Assembly (NCBI RefSeq): GCF_029168945.1
Contig: NC_083602.1
Location: 47,987,442-48,051,441, forward strand
Length of the DNA: 64,000 nt
Reading direction: 5' to 3'
DNA from: Cannabis sativa
Lineage: Eukaryota > Streptophyta > Magnoliopsida > Rosales > Cannabaceae
In this document: positions 1 to 11,100 of the stretch, piece after piece
How the letters are laid out: each line of letters starts with the position of its first letter
Numbering within the stretch: position 1 is the first letter of the stretch
Translations under genes and position numbers: made by a program
Notes under the pieces: generated by a model
Seen by the model: the letters and a program-made list of their open reading frames with translations, nothing else
Told to the model about the DNA's origin: nothing
Databases searched by the model: none

Positions 1-2
1 AT

Positions 3-746
3 CTCAAAGATGAGATTGAGAATCTGATCCGTTTGGGCCACCTCTATGAGTGGATCAAAAATAGGTTACCCCACCTTAACCCGGGGCAGGTGGCAGGGGG
101 CATGCCTTCGGGAACACCAGGGGGTACAGCACGAGTATTGCCTCCAGCTGCTCCCGCAGGTGACGCCCAGCATATACCCGGACTACCGCCCCGGCCTAAT
201 GGACGGGTAGCCATGATCTCCGGAGGTCCCCATATCGGAGGAAACACTCGAAAGGAGCGGAAGAGATATGCCGAGGCCGCAAGACACAGTGAGGTGTGGG
301 AGGTCACTCAACTCCCAGCTCAAAGGCCTCGGCTAATGGACCAGCCCATAACGTTCACGGAAGAAGACGCCAAGACGGTGCGTTTTCCTCATCACGACCC
401 GCTGGTCATAGAGACCCCCATTGCAAATAAAGTAGTGGCTAGGGTCCTGATTGACAATGGAAGTTCCGTGAACTTGCTCTTCAAAGAGGCCTTCACTGCG
501 ATAGGATTGACCGACCGGGACCTCTCTCCTAGTGGATCGCAGCTCACAGGGTTTAACGGGACAACGCTAATCCCGATGGGAAAAGTCAGGCTCCCAGTTA
601 CCCTGTGCCCGGATACCCCCCAGAGGACTGCTTTCCGAAAGGGTCGTAGAACCAATGGAGGACGTCGAAGAGATACCAGTGTGCGACGACGACTCCACCA
701 AAGTACTCCGGATAGGGAGAAGCCTAGATCCGGAGGAAAAAGATAA
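3..746 (+). pseudogene. Tat copy 1 gag C-terminus and protease, truncated
   Basis: The frame is already open at the window edge. It reads through the end of gag (LKDEIENLIRLGHLYEWIK), a Pro/Gly-rich linker and a retropepsin-like protease with the active-site run LIDNGSSVN near 450-480. Downstream of the protease residues FNGTTLIPMGK the frame departs from Tat copy 2. About 285 bp present at roughly 63440-63720 on the other copy is missing here and replaced by a short unrelated stretch near 614-640. The tail from about 625 (KGRRTNGG onward) is therefore out of frame and not protease. Aspartic protease would mature the Gag-Pol polyprotein; this copy lacks its C-terminal part. Confidence 0.8.
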
Positions 747-3700
747 AATAATAAAAACACTGAAGGGCGCCATCGACATTTTCGCATGGCGCCAAGAAGA
801 CATGACCGGCATCAGCCCTCATGTCATCACCCATGTACTCAATGTCAACCCGGACATGCCCCCTGTACAGCAAAAGAGACGCCCGCTCGACTCGGTGAAA
901 GCCGAGGCCTTAGAGAAAGAGGTGGATAAACTTTTGTCCAATAGCATGATCCGCGACGTATACTATCCGGAATGGCTGGCCAATCCGGTCCTGGTGCCCA
1001 AGCCAAACGGGACTTGGCGGGTTTGTATAGATTTCACAGATCTAAACAAAGCCTGCCCAAAGGACTGCTTTCCGCTGCCCAGGATCGACCAGATGGTGGA
1101 CGCCACGTCCGGATTTAAACTGCTATCTTTCATGGATGCCTATGCTGGGTACAACCAAATAAAAATGCATACGGCAGACCAGGAGTGCACTAGCTTCAGG
1201 ACCGATAAGGGGGTATACTGTTACCTAGTCATGCCTTTCGGACTGAAAAACGCCGGAGCAACCTATCAAAGAATGGTTAACCGGATGTTTAAAAGCCTCC
1301 TGGGACGAAACATGGAAGTATATGTAGACGACATGCTCGTCAAATCCAAAGCATGCAACAGCCACGCAAGCGACCTAGAGGAATGTTTGGAAGTCGTCCG
1401 GAGATACGGCATGAAACTCAACCCGAAAAAATGCACCTTCGGGGTCAAGTCGGGAAAATTCCTGGGCTTCATAGTCAGCCAAAGGGGGATCGAGGCAAAC
1501 CCGGAGAAAATCCAAGCTCTCCTGGACATGCCATCCCCCAAAAAACATAAGGACGTGCAAAGTTTGACCGGAAAGGTAGCCGCACTGAGCCGCTTTATCT
1601 CACGGTCCACGGACAAGTGCATACCCTTCTTCAACATACTGAAGAAATGCCAAAAGTTCGAATGGACGGATGAATGCGAGGAGGCATTCAAAAGGTTAAA
1701 AGACCATATGGCCAAACCTCCTATCCTATCAAAACCCGTCCTAGGAGAAGACTTGTTCCTTTACTTGGCCGTCTCCGAGCATGCGGTCAGTGCTGCATTG
1801 GTCTGGGAGGAAGACAAAATTCAGCACCCCGTGTACTATGTTAGTAAACGCATGGTAGGGTCCGAGACAAGGTACCCGATTATTGAAAAGTTAGTATTCT
1901 GCCTCCTGATGGCATCACGGAAGTTGAGACCATACTTCCAAGCCCATCCGATCAGAATTTTGACCAATCATCCACTCCGGCAAGTTCTCCAAAAGCCCGA
2001 AGCATCCGGAAGACTCCTCAAGTGGGCAATGGAGCTGAGTCAGTTCGACTTACATTACGTGCCCCGGATTTCCATAAAAGGCCAAGCCTTGGCGGACTTC
2101 ATCACCGAATGTAATGAAGCCGAGGCCACAGCCAATACACCGGAGCCACCCATCCCCACTTGGAGAGTATTTGTGGATGGAGCTTCTAATGAAAACGGTT
2201 CCGGAGCCGGAGTGGCTATGATATCACCTACTGGGTTGCGGCTCCAGGCAGCACTCCGATTCAACTTCACAGCTTCGAATAATGAAGCCGAATATGAGGC
2301 CCTGATAGCAGGGCTGAAATTGGCTAAAGCTGTAGGAGCCAAGAGGGTGGAAGTCTACAGCGATTCTCAGCTGGTCGTAAACCAAGTTTCCGGAGAATAC
2401 CAAACTCGCGGCGAGAGGATGGCCGCGTACGTAACAATAGTCCGAGAACTGCTCCACGAGTTCACGAACTATAAAATAGAAAGAATCCCCCGAGAAAAGA
2501 ACGCTCACGCGGACTGTCTGGCTAAGTTAGCCTCGGACAGCGAAATCGAAGAGCTGGGGGTAGTACCAGTGGAACGTTTGGCAGAGCCAAGCATCAAAAT
2601 AAAAGAGACCACACAAACGGTTGGGCAAGAACCCAGCTGGATGGTCCCCATCATAAAATACATAACCACAGGTGAGTTGCCCCAAGAGAGGGCACTGTCT
2701 CGAAAGATTCAGTATCAGGCTCATCGTTATGTAATGATGGATCAAATTCTCTACCGGAGAGGACTCAGCATGCCTTATTTAAGGTGTGTATCGGACCCTG
2801 AAGCTAGACAAATCATGCTGGAGGTCCACGAAGGGTTCTGTGGAGATCATACGGGAGGACCCAGCCTCTCAAAGAAAATATTGAGGCAGGGATACTTCTG
2901 GCCAACAATGAAAAAAGATTGTATAGACTATGTCCAAAAGTGTGACTCGTGCCAAAGGTACGCGAACATACCGAGAGCTCCTCCAAATGAGATCACTTTG
3001 ATGACCAGCCCCTGGCCCTTCGCGGTCTGGGGCATAGATCTCATCGGGTCTCTACCTACGGGAAAAGGAGGAGTAAAGTATGCAATAGTAGCAGTAGACT
3101 ACTTCACCAAGTGGACAGAGGCTGAGCCTATGAAGACAATAACCGCTAAGAAGGCGTTGGACTTTGTTATCAAAAACATAGTGTGTCGATACGGCTTACC
3201 TCACAAAATAGTCTCAGACAATGGAAAGCAATTTGATTGCGAGGAATTTGCGACTTCGCAACCAACACGGAGTAGTGAAAAGCTTCTCCGCGGTAGCCGG
3301 CCTCGGACAAACGGCCGGGCGGAAGCGATCAATAAAATCCTAAAGGTCACCTTGAAAAAGAAGCTGCCGGCTTGTAAAAATAATCGGGCCTGAAGAATTG
3401 CCAAGGGTATTGTGGGCCTACCGGACGACCCCCAGAACCACAACCGGTCACTCGCCGTTCTCAATGGCGTACGGTTGTGAAGCAATGGTCCCGGTGGAAA
3501 CATTATTCCCATCCCACAGGAGGACGACTTACGATCCGGCCACCAATCGAGCCCCGCTCCAAGAAGCTGCGGATCAAGTCGAAGAACTCCGGGATGAGTC
3601 CCAAATACGGATGGCCGCTTATCAAAAGAAGGTGACCAAGTATTTTAACTCCAAGGTTAAAAACAGAAAATTCGCTATTGGGGATATGGTCCTAAGAAGG

Positions 3701-3871
3701 GTTTTCCCAGCCACCCAAGAACCCGGAGTGGGGGTACTTGGACCAAATTGGGAAGGACCATATGAAATCGAGGACGAGATCGGTTCTGGCACTTACAAAC
3801 TGAAAAGAATGGACGGAACTACTGTCCCAAGAGCCTGGAATGCCGATCACCTCAGAAAGTATTACCAGTAG
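655..3871 (+). pseudogene. Tat copy 1 pol: RT, RNase H, second RNase H, integrase; frameshifted
   Basis: The main open frame runs 655-3393 (912 codons). RT has MPFGLKNAGATYQRM and the catalytic YVDDMLVKS near residue 222. The gypsy RNase H follows (residues about 340-445), then a second, archaeal-type RNase H opening with WRVFVDGASNENGSGAG (about 500-630). The integrase zinc region ends in KCDSCQRY (about 725-770) and the core has GIDLIG and IVSDNG. Around 3240-3310 the frame is lost and regained by small indels. A one-base lesion near 3385 ends it, and the integrase tail continues as 3398-3871 (LPRVLWAYRTT to DHLRKYYQ). The ATG at 655 is internal: upstream sequence is missing through the protease deletion. 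Non-functional as it stands. Confidence 0.88.
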
Positions 3872-4020
3872 CGAATTAAACTTAGATTTTGTTCAAAGGG
3901 TTTGTACCGTCCAAATGTATGCCTCCTTTATATTAAATAAAACTGAGTGCCTTAAAAGCAAAGTTTCTATGCCACTCAGGGGGGTACTAGGGTATACCGC
4001 ACGGACAAACAAAAACAATC

Positions 4021-4226
4021 TAAGTAAAATATCCTGACCCAAAGGGCAGGTCAAGCTAAGTAAAATATCCTGACCCAAAGGGCAGGTCAAAAAACATGCG
4101 CAAAAATAAAGAGCATAAGTATGAAAACCCTGAGCCAAAGGACAGGTTGAAATATATAAGTGTGAAAAAAGATCGCATATATATATAAATAAAAAAAAAA
4201 TATCCTAGCCCGAAGGGTAGGTCATA
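4021..4226 (+). repeat. Tandem hairpin repeats between pol and the antisense gene
   Basis: Two perfect 36-bp tandem units start at 4021 and 4057, each holding the inverted repeat CCTGACCC-aaa-GGGCAGG. Two diverged versions follow at about 4128-4150 and 4200-4226, and a weaker trace lies near 4239. The array lies in the 510-bp gap between the pol stop (3871) and the antisense gene stop (4382-4384), where two convergent transcripts would end. Function unknown; a role in 3' end formation or transcript separation is inference. Confidence 0.75.
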
Positions 4227-4381
4227 CACAGGTAAATGGCCCGGGGACAGGCCTTAAATTGTCTCCCCTTCAAATAAAAGCTGTCGCCTGTATGTAAATT
4301 GTTCTAAGGCAGCAGCAAGTATGTACAAAAAAAAAAAGTTATAAAAAGAACGGGTAAAATCCGGGTCAATAATATGGCAGC

Positions 4382-7300
4382 TCAGTCAGCCCGCGGCGGA
4401 AGACGAGGTCCAATCCGTGCCTCAAGCTCAGCATCAAGCCTCTTCTTCTTTTCCCGAAATTTGGCAATCATGTCCTCGGGTTTGGGATAAAAAGAAAGCT
4501 TGATACTCTGATCATTGGTGGCCCAAGCCATGTAGACACCATCATCAAAGCGCTTCGGGCACCGGGCGCAGGAGACAGGAGAAAGGAGCTCGGCCCTCTT
4601 GGCCTTCCCGATGGGCGATCTTTGTAGTCCCGAAGCTCCTTCAACTCCGCAGCTAGAGCGGCCTTAGATTCGATATCCGACTGGTGAGTCTCCTCTAGAG
4701 ACCTCACCTTGGCGGCCATTTCATCCAAAGCCTCCCTGGCCTCCCGAAGATCCCGCCTGGCCTTCTCGGCAGCCTCGGTTTGAGCCCTTAGTTCCTCCTG
4801 ATGATGGGCCTCCATCCTGCCTCTCCGCTGGGCCTCGGCCTGGATCATGTCCTCCGCCTGAGCCTCCCTCCGGATGGCCTCCTCCTCCTTGGCCTTGGCC
4901 TTCTCTTCCTTGGCCTTGGCCGCTGCTTCCTGGCGCTCGGCAGCCTCTTGGTAGATCTGCCTCTCCGCTGTGAGGTCTTGGAGGACCTTCCTGACGTCGT
5001 TCATGTCCCCAAAGTCGGACAGAGCGAAGCCATGGTTTATGATGTTCCTGGAGAGGCGACCAGCCTCAGCAGCAAGCTGAACCATAACGGGGTATAAGAA
5101 AAAATTTCTCAAAGGAAGAAAACAAAATACAAACAACAAAAAGGAAACGTAAAAATTGCATAGTACTTACCACTGTGAGGGAATGGCTGAGGTCCTGGAC
5201 CTGGAAGATGGAGTTCAGGGAAGCGCAAGTGGCGAACCGTTTGGGCGCACAGCGTGTAAGCTGAGAAGCGAACTCACCGGTCATTTCCGCGGCAAAGGGA
5301 GCCAAAGTGGGCCCTAGGAGGGGACGGAACCAGTCCGTTAAAGGGTCCAGGTTGAGGTTCCACGGATCGTGATAGTCCGGATGGTTGATACTCGCCTCAA
5401 CCTCAGCTCGCAGAATCCTCCTAAGGGCCTCCACCTCAGCATATCCCCGGGAGTACTCGTCCATAGCGTAGTTGTGTTTGGCTATGCGAAGCTCCTGCCT
5501 CACCTCATCCCCCGGGATCGGGGTAAGATCGATGTGAGGAGGAGCAGGATTTTCCTCCATCGGAGAAACCCCGCCGTCTAGGCCATGAGCGGGAGTGTCG
5601 GCCCTCCGAGGCCTCTTCGGCTCGTCCTGGGCAATCATCTTGCCCTTACGCTTGCGAATCAGAGCCACTTCAGGCTCCTCCTCGTCCTCCTCTGCTACCA
5701 CTGGAAGGGCTTGAGGATCTCCAGTACCCTCGGCGGCTTCCTCCGAGAAGTCCCACCCTTTCCCTTGGCCTTCTCCCGGAAGCACCTCCTCGTCATCCAC
5801 TAAGTCAATGGTTTCGGGAGGAGCGCCGGAAGGAACCTTCAAGGAAGGAGCCGGGGGAGAGGGGGTGAAAGCCGGAGGAGCCACCGGAGTATGGACCCCG
5901 GCAAGCTGTTCCAGGATGGCATCCATGGAGGTACCTGTTCCAATAAAATAAGCAAGTGTTAGAAGTTCGTGAGAAACTGCTTACAAAAGGTGCAGCAAAT
6001 AAACTACTCCTACCCGGACTTCCTAATTCGGCCCTAGCAAAGTCCCGAACTTTAATGCTGGCAGCATCATCTCCAAGATAACTGTCCGAGGGCCGAAACC
6101 AGCTGGACGCTATGTAAGCCGACGGACCTAAGGGAATAGGTTCCGGAGGGCCGGGGCCCATCCGGGACCGACCTAGGTAATCTCCTAAGTTTGTAAAATA
6201 AAATTCCTTCAAATGATCCCCCCACCGGGTCGACGGCATCTTAAACCTACGGAGACGCTCGTCGAACCCTATGGGCCTACGACTGGTATATTCATCAACG
6301 GAAGGGACATAGTGAATTATCAAGGGAGACTTACCACCAGCACCGGAAGTGCTAGCACCGGGAGCACCCGAGTTTGGTTCGGGGACTGAAGGCTGAGGCC
6401 GGGAAGTCTGGTTCTCAGAAGAACCTTCAAGACGAAGGGGCCCCCCGGCGGAAGGACCTCCAATCTCTTCTTGAAGAATCTTGTCAAAAAATTTTGCCTC
6501 GGACTTCCCGCCGATGGCTTGGCTCCTTCGCACCACCGGACTCCCCACGCGAAGCCCTCTCCCAGAGGCAGCCTGGGCCTTAGAATACGCCTTCTCCTGG
6601 GCCTTCCGGTAGAGATAATCCTGATACTTCTTCTCTGCCGTGGCAATGAGCTCATCCCGGAAGGCCTTCTCCGCAACCGGCGCCCTCACATTAGGGCAGA
6701 TGACCTTGGAGAGGTTGGAGTCATCCACGGATTGATGAGAAAGGATAAGTTTAGCCTTTCTACAATTCTCCGTGGTGACCAGGCCCCCGACATCAAGATC
6801 GGCATGGTCGTAGGAGGCGAAGGCTTGGGCCCTTCGAAGGAAAGCCTGAGTGGGGAGCGTCCGCTGGTAAGGTGGGATCCGCACCCACTCCGTGAGAAGC
6901 TCCGGGTGGTCCACGGCCCTGAACCCGGACGAGAAGAAAAATCGGTGGCGGTACTCCTTAACATGAGTCTGCCTATTATACGGAACCATCCCCTCGTTAG
7001 CAGGGTGGATCCGGAACCCATAAAAACCATCCTTAAGTTTGTCCCCTTTCTTGGGGACGGATACAAGTTCATAAAAATACAAAATTTCCGCCGGGCTGGG
7101 AGACCCCCAGCCGCGGGCGGTGTAAAAAATAAATAAGCCTGAGAGCAGGCGGTAAGCTTGAGGAATAAGTTGGTATGGCGCAAGGCCGACAAATACAAGA
7201 AAATTAACAAAATAATCCTGGAGCGGGAGCATGGCACCGGCCATCAGATGGGTCTGACTCCAAGCCCCGAAGCCGTCATAGTTGTGATTGGGCGTCTCCG

Positions 7301-7983
7301 AGTCACGAGGAGGCCGGTGGAAGGTCCCTGAGGTAGAGGGTTTGATCCCAGCCACATTAATGATGTTCTCCAGCTGGTGAGGGCAAGTCAGGGTCGATCG
7401 AAGCTCGGCCGCTTCCCAACCAGTGGCGCGGGACTTGTACCCTTCCTGGGCAACAGGTCCCAGAGAAACCTCCTCCAGGGTGGCTATGTTTTTCCCTTTC
7501 TTCTTCGAAGATTTCGAGCCGAAACGTACATTTTATGTTCTGAGAAAAACAAAAAGAAAAAACCCAGCAGTTAGGCCCCATACCAAACCCTAAATCAGAA
7601 AAAAGGGAGTGGGGGTCCCCTAACCGCTGGAAAGAGGCCCCCTCCGGACACGTGTCGCCTGGGAAACTCAAGAGAGAATCCCTGAACAAGTGTCGGGTGC
7701 AGTAAAATCGCAGAAAAGTGGTTTTGCAAAAAGGAAAAGAAAAGAGAAAAGCCTTCCTATGCCCTAAGCAATCGCTAAACGAAGAACACATGGCCTTCTT
7801 CAAACAAAGCTGCATGCCTACAACAGAGGCATGACAATGGCGACTCTACAACTAACACAGTAAACATAAAGCAGAACTCGGAGAACTCAAACACTCACAC
7901 ACCCAGAAAACTCTAAGTGCGAACCCAGAAAACAAACAAAGTAAATGTAAGCATGTTATTATCTAAAGATGCAAGAAACTTAC
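4382..7983 (-). pseudogene. Antisense multi-exon gene of the Tat element (Transposase_28-like), copy 1
   Basis: Read on the minus strand: 5'UTR intron 7983-7540 (GTAAGT..CAG), coding exon 1 to 6014, intron 6013-5935, exon 2 5934-5171, intron 5170-5077 (GTAAGTACT donor), exon 3 5076-4382. Exon phases fit: a codon is split G|GT at the first junction and exon 2 ends on a codon boundary. Exon 1 has a plant 'putative gypsy type transposon' region (FVGLAPYQLIPQAYRLLSG). Exon 2 is acidic with a basic patch (KRPRRA). Exon 3 is a long Glu/Ala/Arg coiled coil ending LPPRAD. Function unknown. Lesions: one extra base just after the start ATG (near 7532) and one missing base near 4612. Copy 2 has an intact exon 1. 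Family assignment is by motif memory. Confidence 0.75.
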
Positions 7984-8181
7984 AGTTGGTTGTTGAACTG
8001 GGAGTACTGGGTATGGTTGAGTGAGAAGTTGAGAGGCACTGGCAAAACCGAACACTGGAAAATTAAGAGAAGTGTTTAAGTGTTAAAGCAATTTGTGCTA
8101 CTTTGAGGAATTTTCTCTCTGAGAAATTCGAGCAGAAATGGCAAGGAATGGAAAGTAACCGAAATGAAGGAAAGGTGGTGG

Positions 8182-8189
8182 CTTTTATA
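8182..8189 (-). promoter_or_regulatory. TATA box of the antisense gene, copy 1
   Basis: On the minus strand this reads CTATAAAAG, about 200 bp upstream of the 5'UTR intron donor. The same box and spacing occur in Tat copy 2 at 50980-50987. It lies outside the LTR, so it is a candidate internal promoter dedicated to the antisense gene. The roughly 380 bp between it and the polypurine tract has no gene I can support, only shared upstream sequence with several GCATTTAATG-like words. Confidence 0.6.
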
Positions 8190-8576
8190 GGCAAAAGTGC
8201 ATGAGGAACAGGCGTCTTCACCTACCAATCGTACGGTGGGGGAAACGCACGATTCGAATTCCCAAAAGATCAACGGACTAGATCAATCTACCATTAAGGC
8301 GGTGGAAACGTTTGAGTATCCGTCTGACACCATCAATGCGCCGCATCAATCATGGGGCGTGAAACGAATCGACCTCTGCAAAAGTGAATCGCCGCATTTA
8401 ATGCCATTATTAGACACACCTTCACGCGCCCCCAAGTCGTATCATAAGACCGAGGAGGCGACTGGAAACATTCCTGCGAACAAGCATATTGTTGCATTAA
8501 ATAACATCATTTAATGTGCCCCCACGCGCTCGAGGCTTGAGCTAGGGAAACGAGGGGTCAACCGGAGACACTCGAA

Positions 8577-8623
8577 CAAGCCTTGGTTTATTTTTACTAA
8601 GTAAACAAGGCTTGGGGGGTAAA
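8577..8623 (+). other. Stem-loop and polypurine tract before the Tat 3' LTR
   Basis: AAGCCTTGGTTTA pairs with TAAACAAGGCTT (8602-8613) with one bulged base, around a loop of about 11 bases. The right arm runs directly into the tract CTTGGGGGGTAAA that ends at the LTR. The same hairpin and G-run are kept in Tat copy 2 (minus strand, about 50548-50594). The purine tract is the expected primer for plus-strand DNA synthesis; a role for the hairpin is inference. Confidence 0.65.
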
Positions 8624-9404
8624 TGTTGCTCCAAAATTCGCCCAAAATACGTGGACCAGTCAAGAGGGGACACGTGGATCAGATAACTTGGAAAGATTTG
8701 CTAAGTCTTTTTATGCCACCAGGAAGCGCTATTAACATGGGTCCCGGAGGAGACACCCGGAGTACAAGTTACTCCTGGAAGCCAATATAGCGTGAAGGCT
8801 CTCCGGGATGTGTCAGGTCTCTCCCGAGAAATCAAGTCGCATTTAATGCTGCATGGGAGGAAGCGTGTTGGGACTGTAACACGCAATAAAGTCTGACGGC
8901 ACAACCCCCAAACAGCAGCGCTACAGTAATGATCATTTAAGTCTAGCGACGGCTACTCTGCGAAGAGTCACGTCAATCGTAAGACAAAAAGGACATTCTC
9001 CATAAAAGCCCTACAGCACCTAGGGATTTGACCATGCATCACCCATGGTATATTCATCGGAAATGCCCAACTTTATGGATACTTACAGATACATGTGTAA
9101 GAACAATTCTAGGGATTACCCCACCAAAACACTATAAATACCCCCTCAAAGCTCATTTAATGGGGTCGGAGAATCTTGGTTGCAAAAGAGTAAGAAGAGA
9201 AAAAACTCACCAAGAACATTCTCTGTAAAAAAGAGAAAAACATTCTCTCAAGTGTAGAATCTGTATTAAACACATCCATTAATAGCAGTGGCTCGTGGAC
9301 TAAGGCTCATTAACGCCCCAACCACGTAAAAAGTCTTCGTCTCGCTTTCTTACAGCTCATTATTATAAACATATTTTAATAGTTGCCGAAAACCTCGGTC
9401 AACA
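8624..9404 (+). repeat. Tat copy 1 3' LTR (781 bp)
   Basis: It begins TGTTG right after the polypurine tract and ends CAACA, a perfect 5-bp inverted terminus. The LTR of Tat copy 2 (49767-50547) has exactly the same length and roughly 90% identity by eye. A TATA box (TATAAATA, 9133-9140) lies in the 3' half and would drive the genomic transcript. The right boundary is confirmed by the abrupt change to AT-rich copia leader sequence. Confidence 0.88.
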
Positions 9405-10140
9405 CAGATAATTTGGAATTGTTTTTTGAAAAATAGATTAAAGTTGAAAATTAATTTAATTAATTTTAGATCAACTTAAATCAATTAAATTTTTCATTAA
9501 TGATTAATTAAAATTAATAGACTAAAATATGTTATAGTTTAATTAGAAAATAAAGATATTAGTTAGTGAAAATCTAGATAATTGTTTTCTGTTTGCTTGA
9601 AGTATTTTTCTATTTATATTTAATTAAATAGAAAATTAATATTTAAGTTGATTTTATTCATGAAACTTAAATATTCGATAATTTTCTTAATATTTAATTA
9701 AATAGGAAAATTATATTTATGTTGAAAAAAAATTTATTAATTAATTTTGGACCAACATAAATTAGAATAATTTTTCAGGATTTATTTTATTTAATAGCAT
9801 TTTCGAAAATTGTATTTATTTTAAATACATTATTTTTTTCAAATTATACAATATATATTTATAGAAAATTAAATTTGAGTTAAAAATTAATTTTTTAATT
9901 AATTTTGGATCAACTTAAATTGAATAATTTTCGAAATACCTATTGAAAATTATTTCTAAGATGGAAAATAATTTTATTTATTTTTCAGATTTATTTAAGT
10001 ATAATTTTATAAATATTAAATTAAAATTTATATTTAGAATTTTATTCTAAATTGGAAATTTTAATTAAATAAATACATATTTAAAAATAAATAGATTAAT
10101 TAAAATAAATATTAGAAGAAAATACACTTTAAATAATGAG
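9405..10140 (+). repeat. Copia A leader: AT-rich degenerate palindromic repeats
   Basis: This is very AT-rich DNA with recurring blocks in which a TTTAAGTTG-type half is followed 20-40 bp later by its complement CAACTTAAA, for example near 9450, 9640, 9730 and 9880. The interval from about 9425 to 9600 aligns by eye with the reverse complement of 37640-37830 in copia B. No coding capacity seen. Confidence 0.6.
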
Positions 10141-11100
10141 CTTTATTATAAGGACATTCGATCTCCATTGTTAGTTCTACATAGTTCTTGTTTTAGTGAG
10201 TAATCCTCCCTAGTGGAGGAACGTTCATTAGCAATTTAACGTCGTAGAATCTCGAAAGATAAGTATTATTTGTAAGTGTTTTATTTTTAGTATGGATCAC
10301 CCTAATGGTGGCGACTATTAATAAAACTTACAAAAGTATGAAACAATGGCAGAAGCTCATAAGATAGAATGGCCTTGACTCTCGCCTAAACGTGACAACG
10401 CTGGATTCTCATCTTGATCGAATAAAAGGTTGCTAGAATGTTTATCATTTTAGATGAGCTGACAACTCTATTCAATGGATGGTATCTTTGACTCTTGCCT
10501 AAATGGGACACTGATATCAGTTTGTTGAAGACCTTGAAAATTATTTAGGATTGTATGTTTTAGTATTTTCGCTTGTAATTCCTATTTGTTGAATGCTTAA
10601 TAATTTCTGAATTGTGTGTGAATTTATATTGAACCATGTTATTTTCTGTTATTAATTGTAGTTTAATTTCGAATCTTCATTGTTGGTCTAACTTGGCTTG
10701 TTGTTTTTAATGGGACAAATCCTAATGAATTATCATCCATTAGAAAAGCATAATAGTGTTAGATCTCGATAGATAAATATTTATAAATGCAACATCTAGT
10801 TGTTCATCAATAGATGATACCTTAGACTAGTATTTACAATATGAAACACTGAAGAAGTTTAGAAAAGTAAGAATAACTTTGACTCTCGCTAATCGGGACA
10901 TCGTTGGATTCTTATTTTAAATTCGAAATAATCCTTTAATTTTTCCTCTTAGCTTAAATAATATATCATTGGATGAATGGTTTATAAATTATTTGCTTAT
11001 AATTTCATTTTGATTTCTCTTAAGAAATTGAATGGCGCATATGATTATATTCCTGACATTCTATCCCGAAATGATATAAATCCTCAATCTTAGAAATCTC
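10141..11100 (+). repeat. Copia A leader, gag-proximal part with repeated motif; gag not recognisable
   Basis: A motif of the form GACTCTCGCCTAAACGGGAC occurs in diverged copies at 10375-10400, 10488-10510 and 10879-10900. It corresponds to two copies at 36924-36946 and 37037-37059 (minus strand) just upstream of the copia B gag. The segment 10150-10560 is collinear with the reverse complement of 36890-37290. Past about 10700, where gag would start, no gag reading can be followed; the sequence instead resembles another leader unit. Confidence 0.6.

Larger units (their letters stand above)
1..9404 (+). mobile_element. Ty3/gypsy Tat-lineage LTR retrotransposon, copy 1 (5' end outside window)
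   Basis: Sense-strand gag end, protease, RT, RNase H, a second RNase H and integrase are followed by an antisense gene, a polypurine tract and a 3' LTR ending at 9404. The second RNase H and the extra antisense gene are marks of the Tat group (Tat/Ogre/Grande/Retand type); I assign the lineage from protein motifs, not from a tree. The 5' LTR and most of gag lie left of the window, so the target duplication cannot be checked. The 3' flank from 9405 is the leader of a copia element, so this copy inserted into copia A. Coding parts carry several frameshifts and a deletion, so it is not autonomous. Confidence 0.9.

Noticed and set aside
4801..5097. Plus-strand open frames opposite the antisense coiled coil (4801-5097, 5369-5581, 6471-7136).
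   Set aside because: They are complements of the exons; the coiled-coil heptads, splice phases and cross-copy conservation favour the minus strand.
8197..8514. Sense-strand open frame shared by both Tat copies upstream of the antisense promoter (8197-8514; 50671-50868 minus).
   Set aside because: The similarity is what the nucleotide identity predicts, the ends differ and the start is not conserved. No domain seen.
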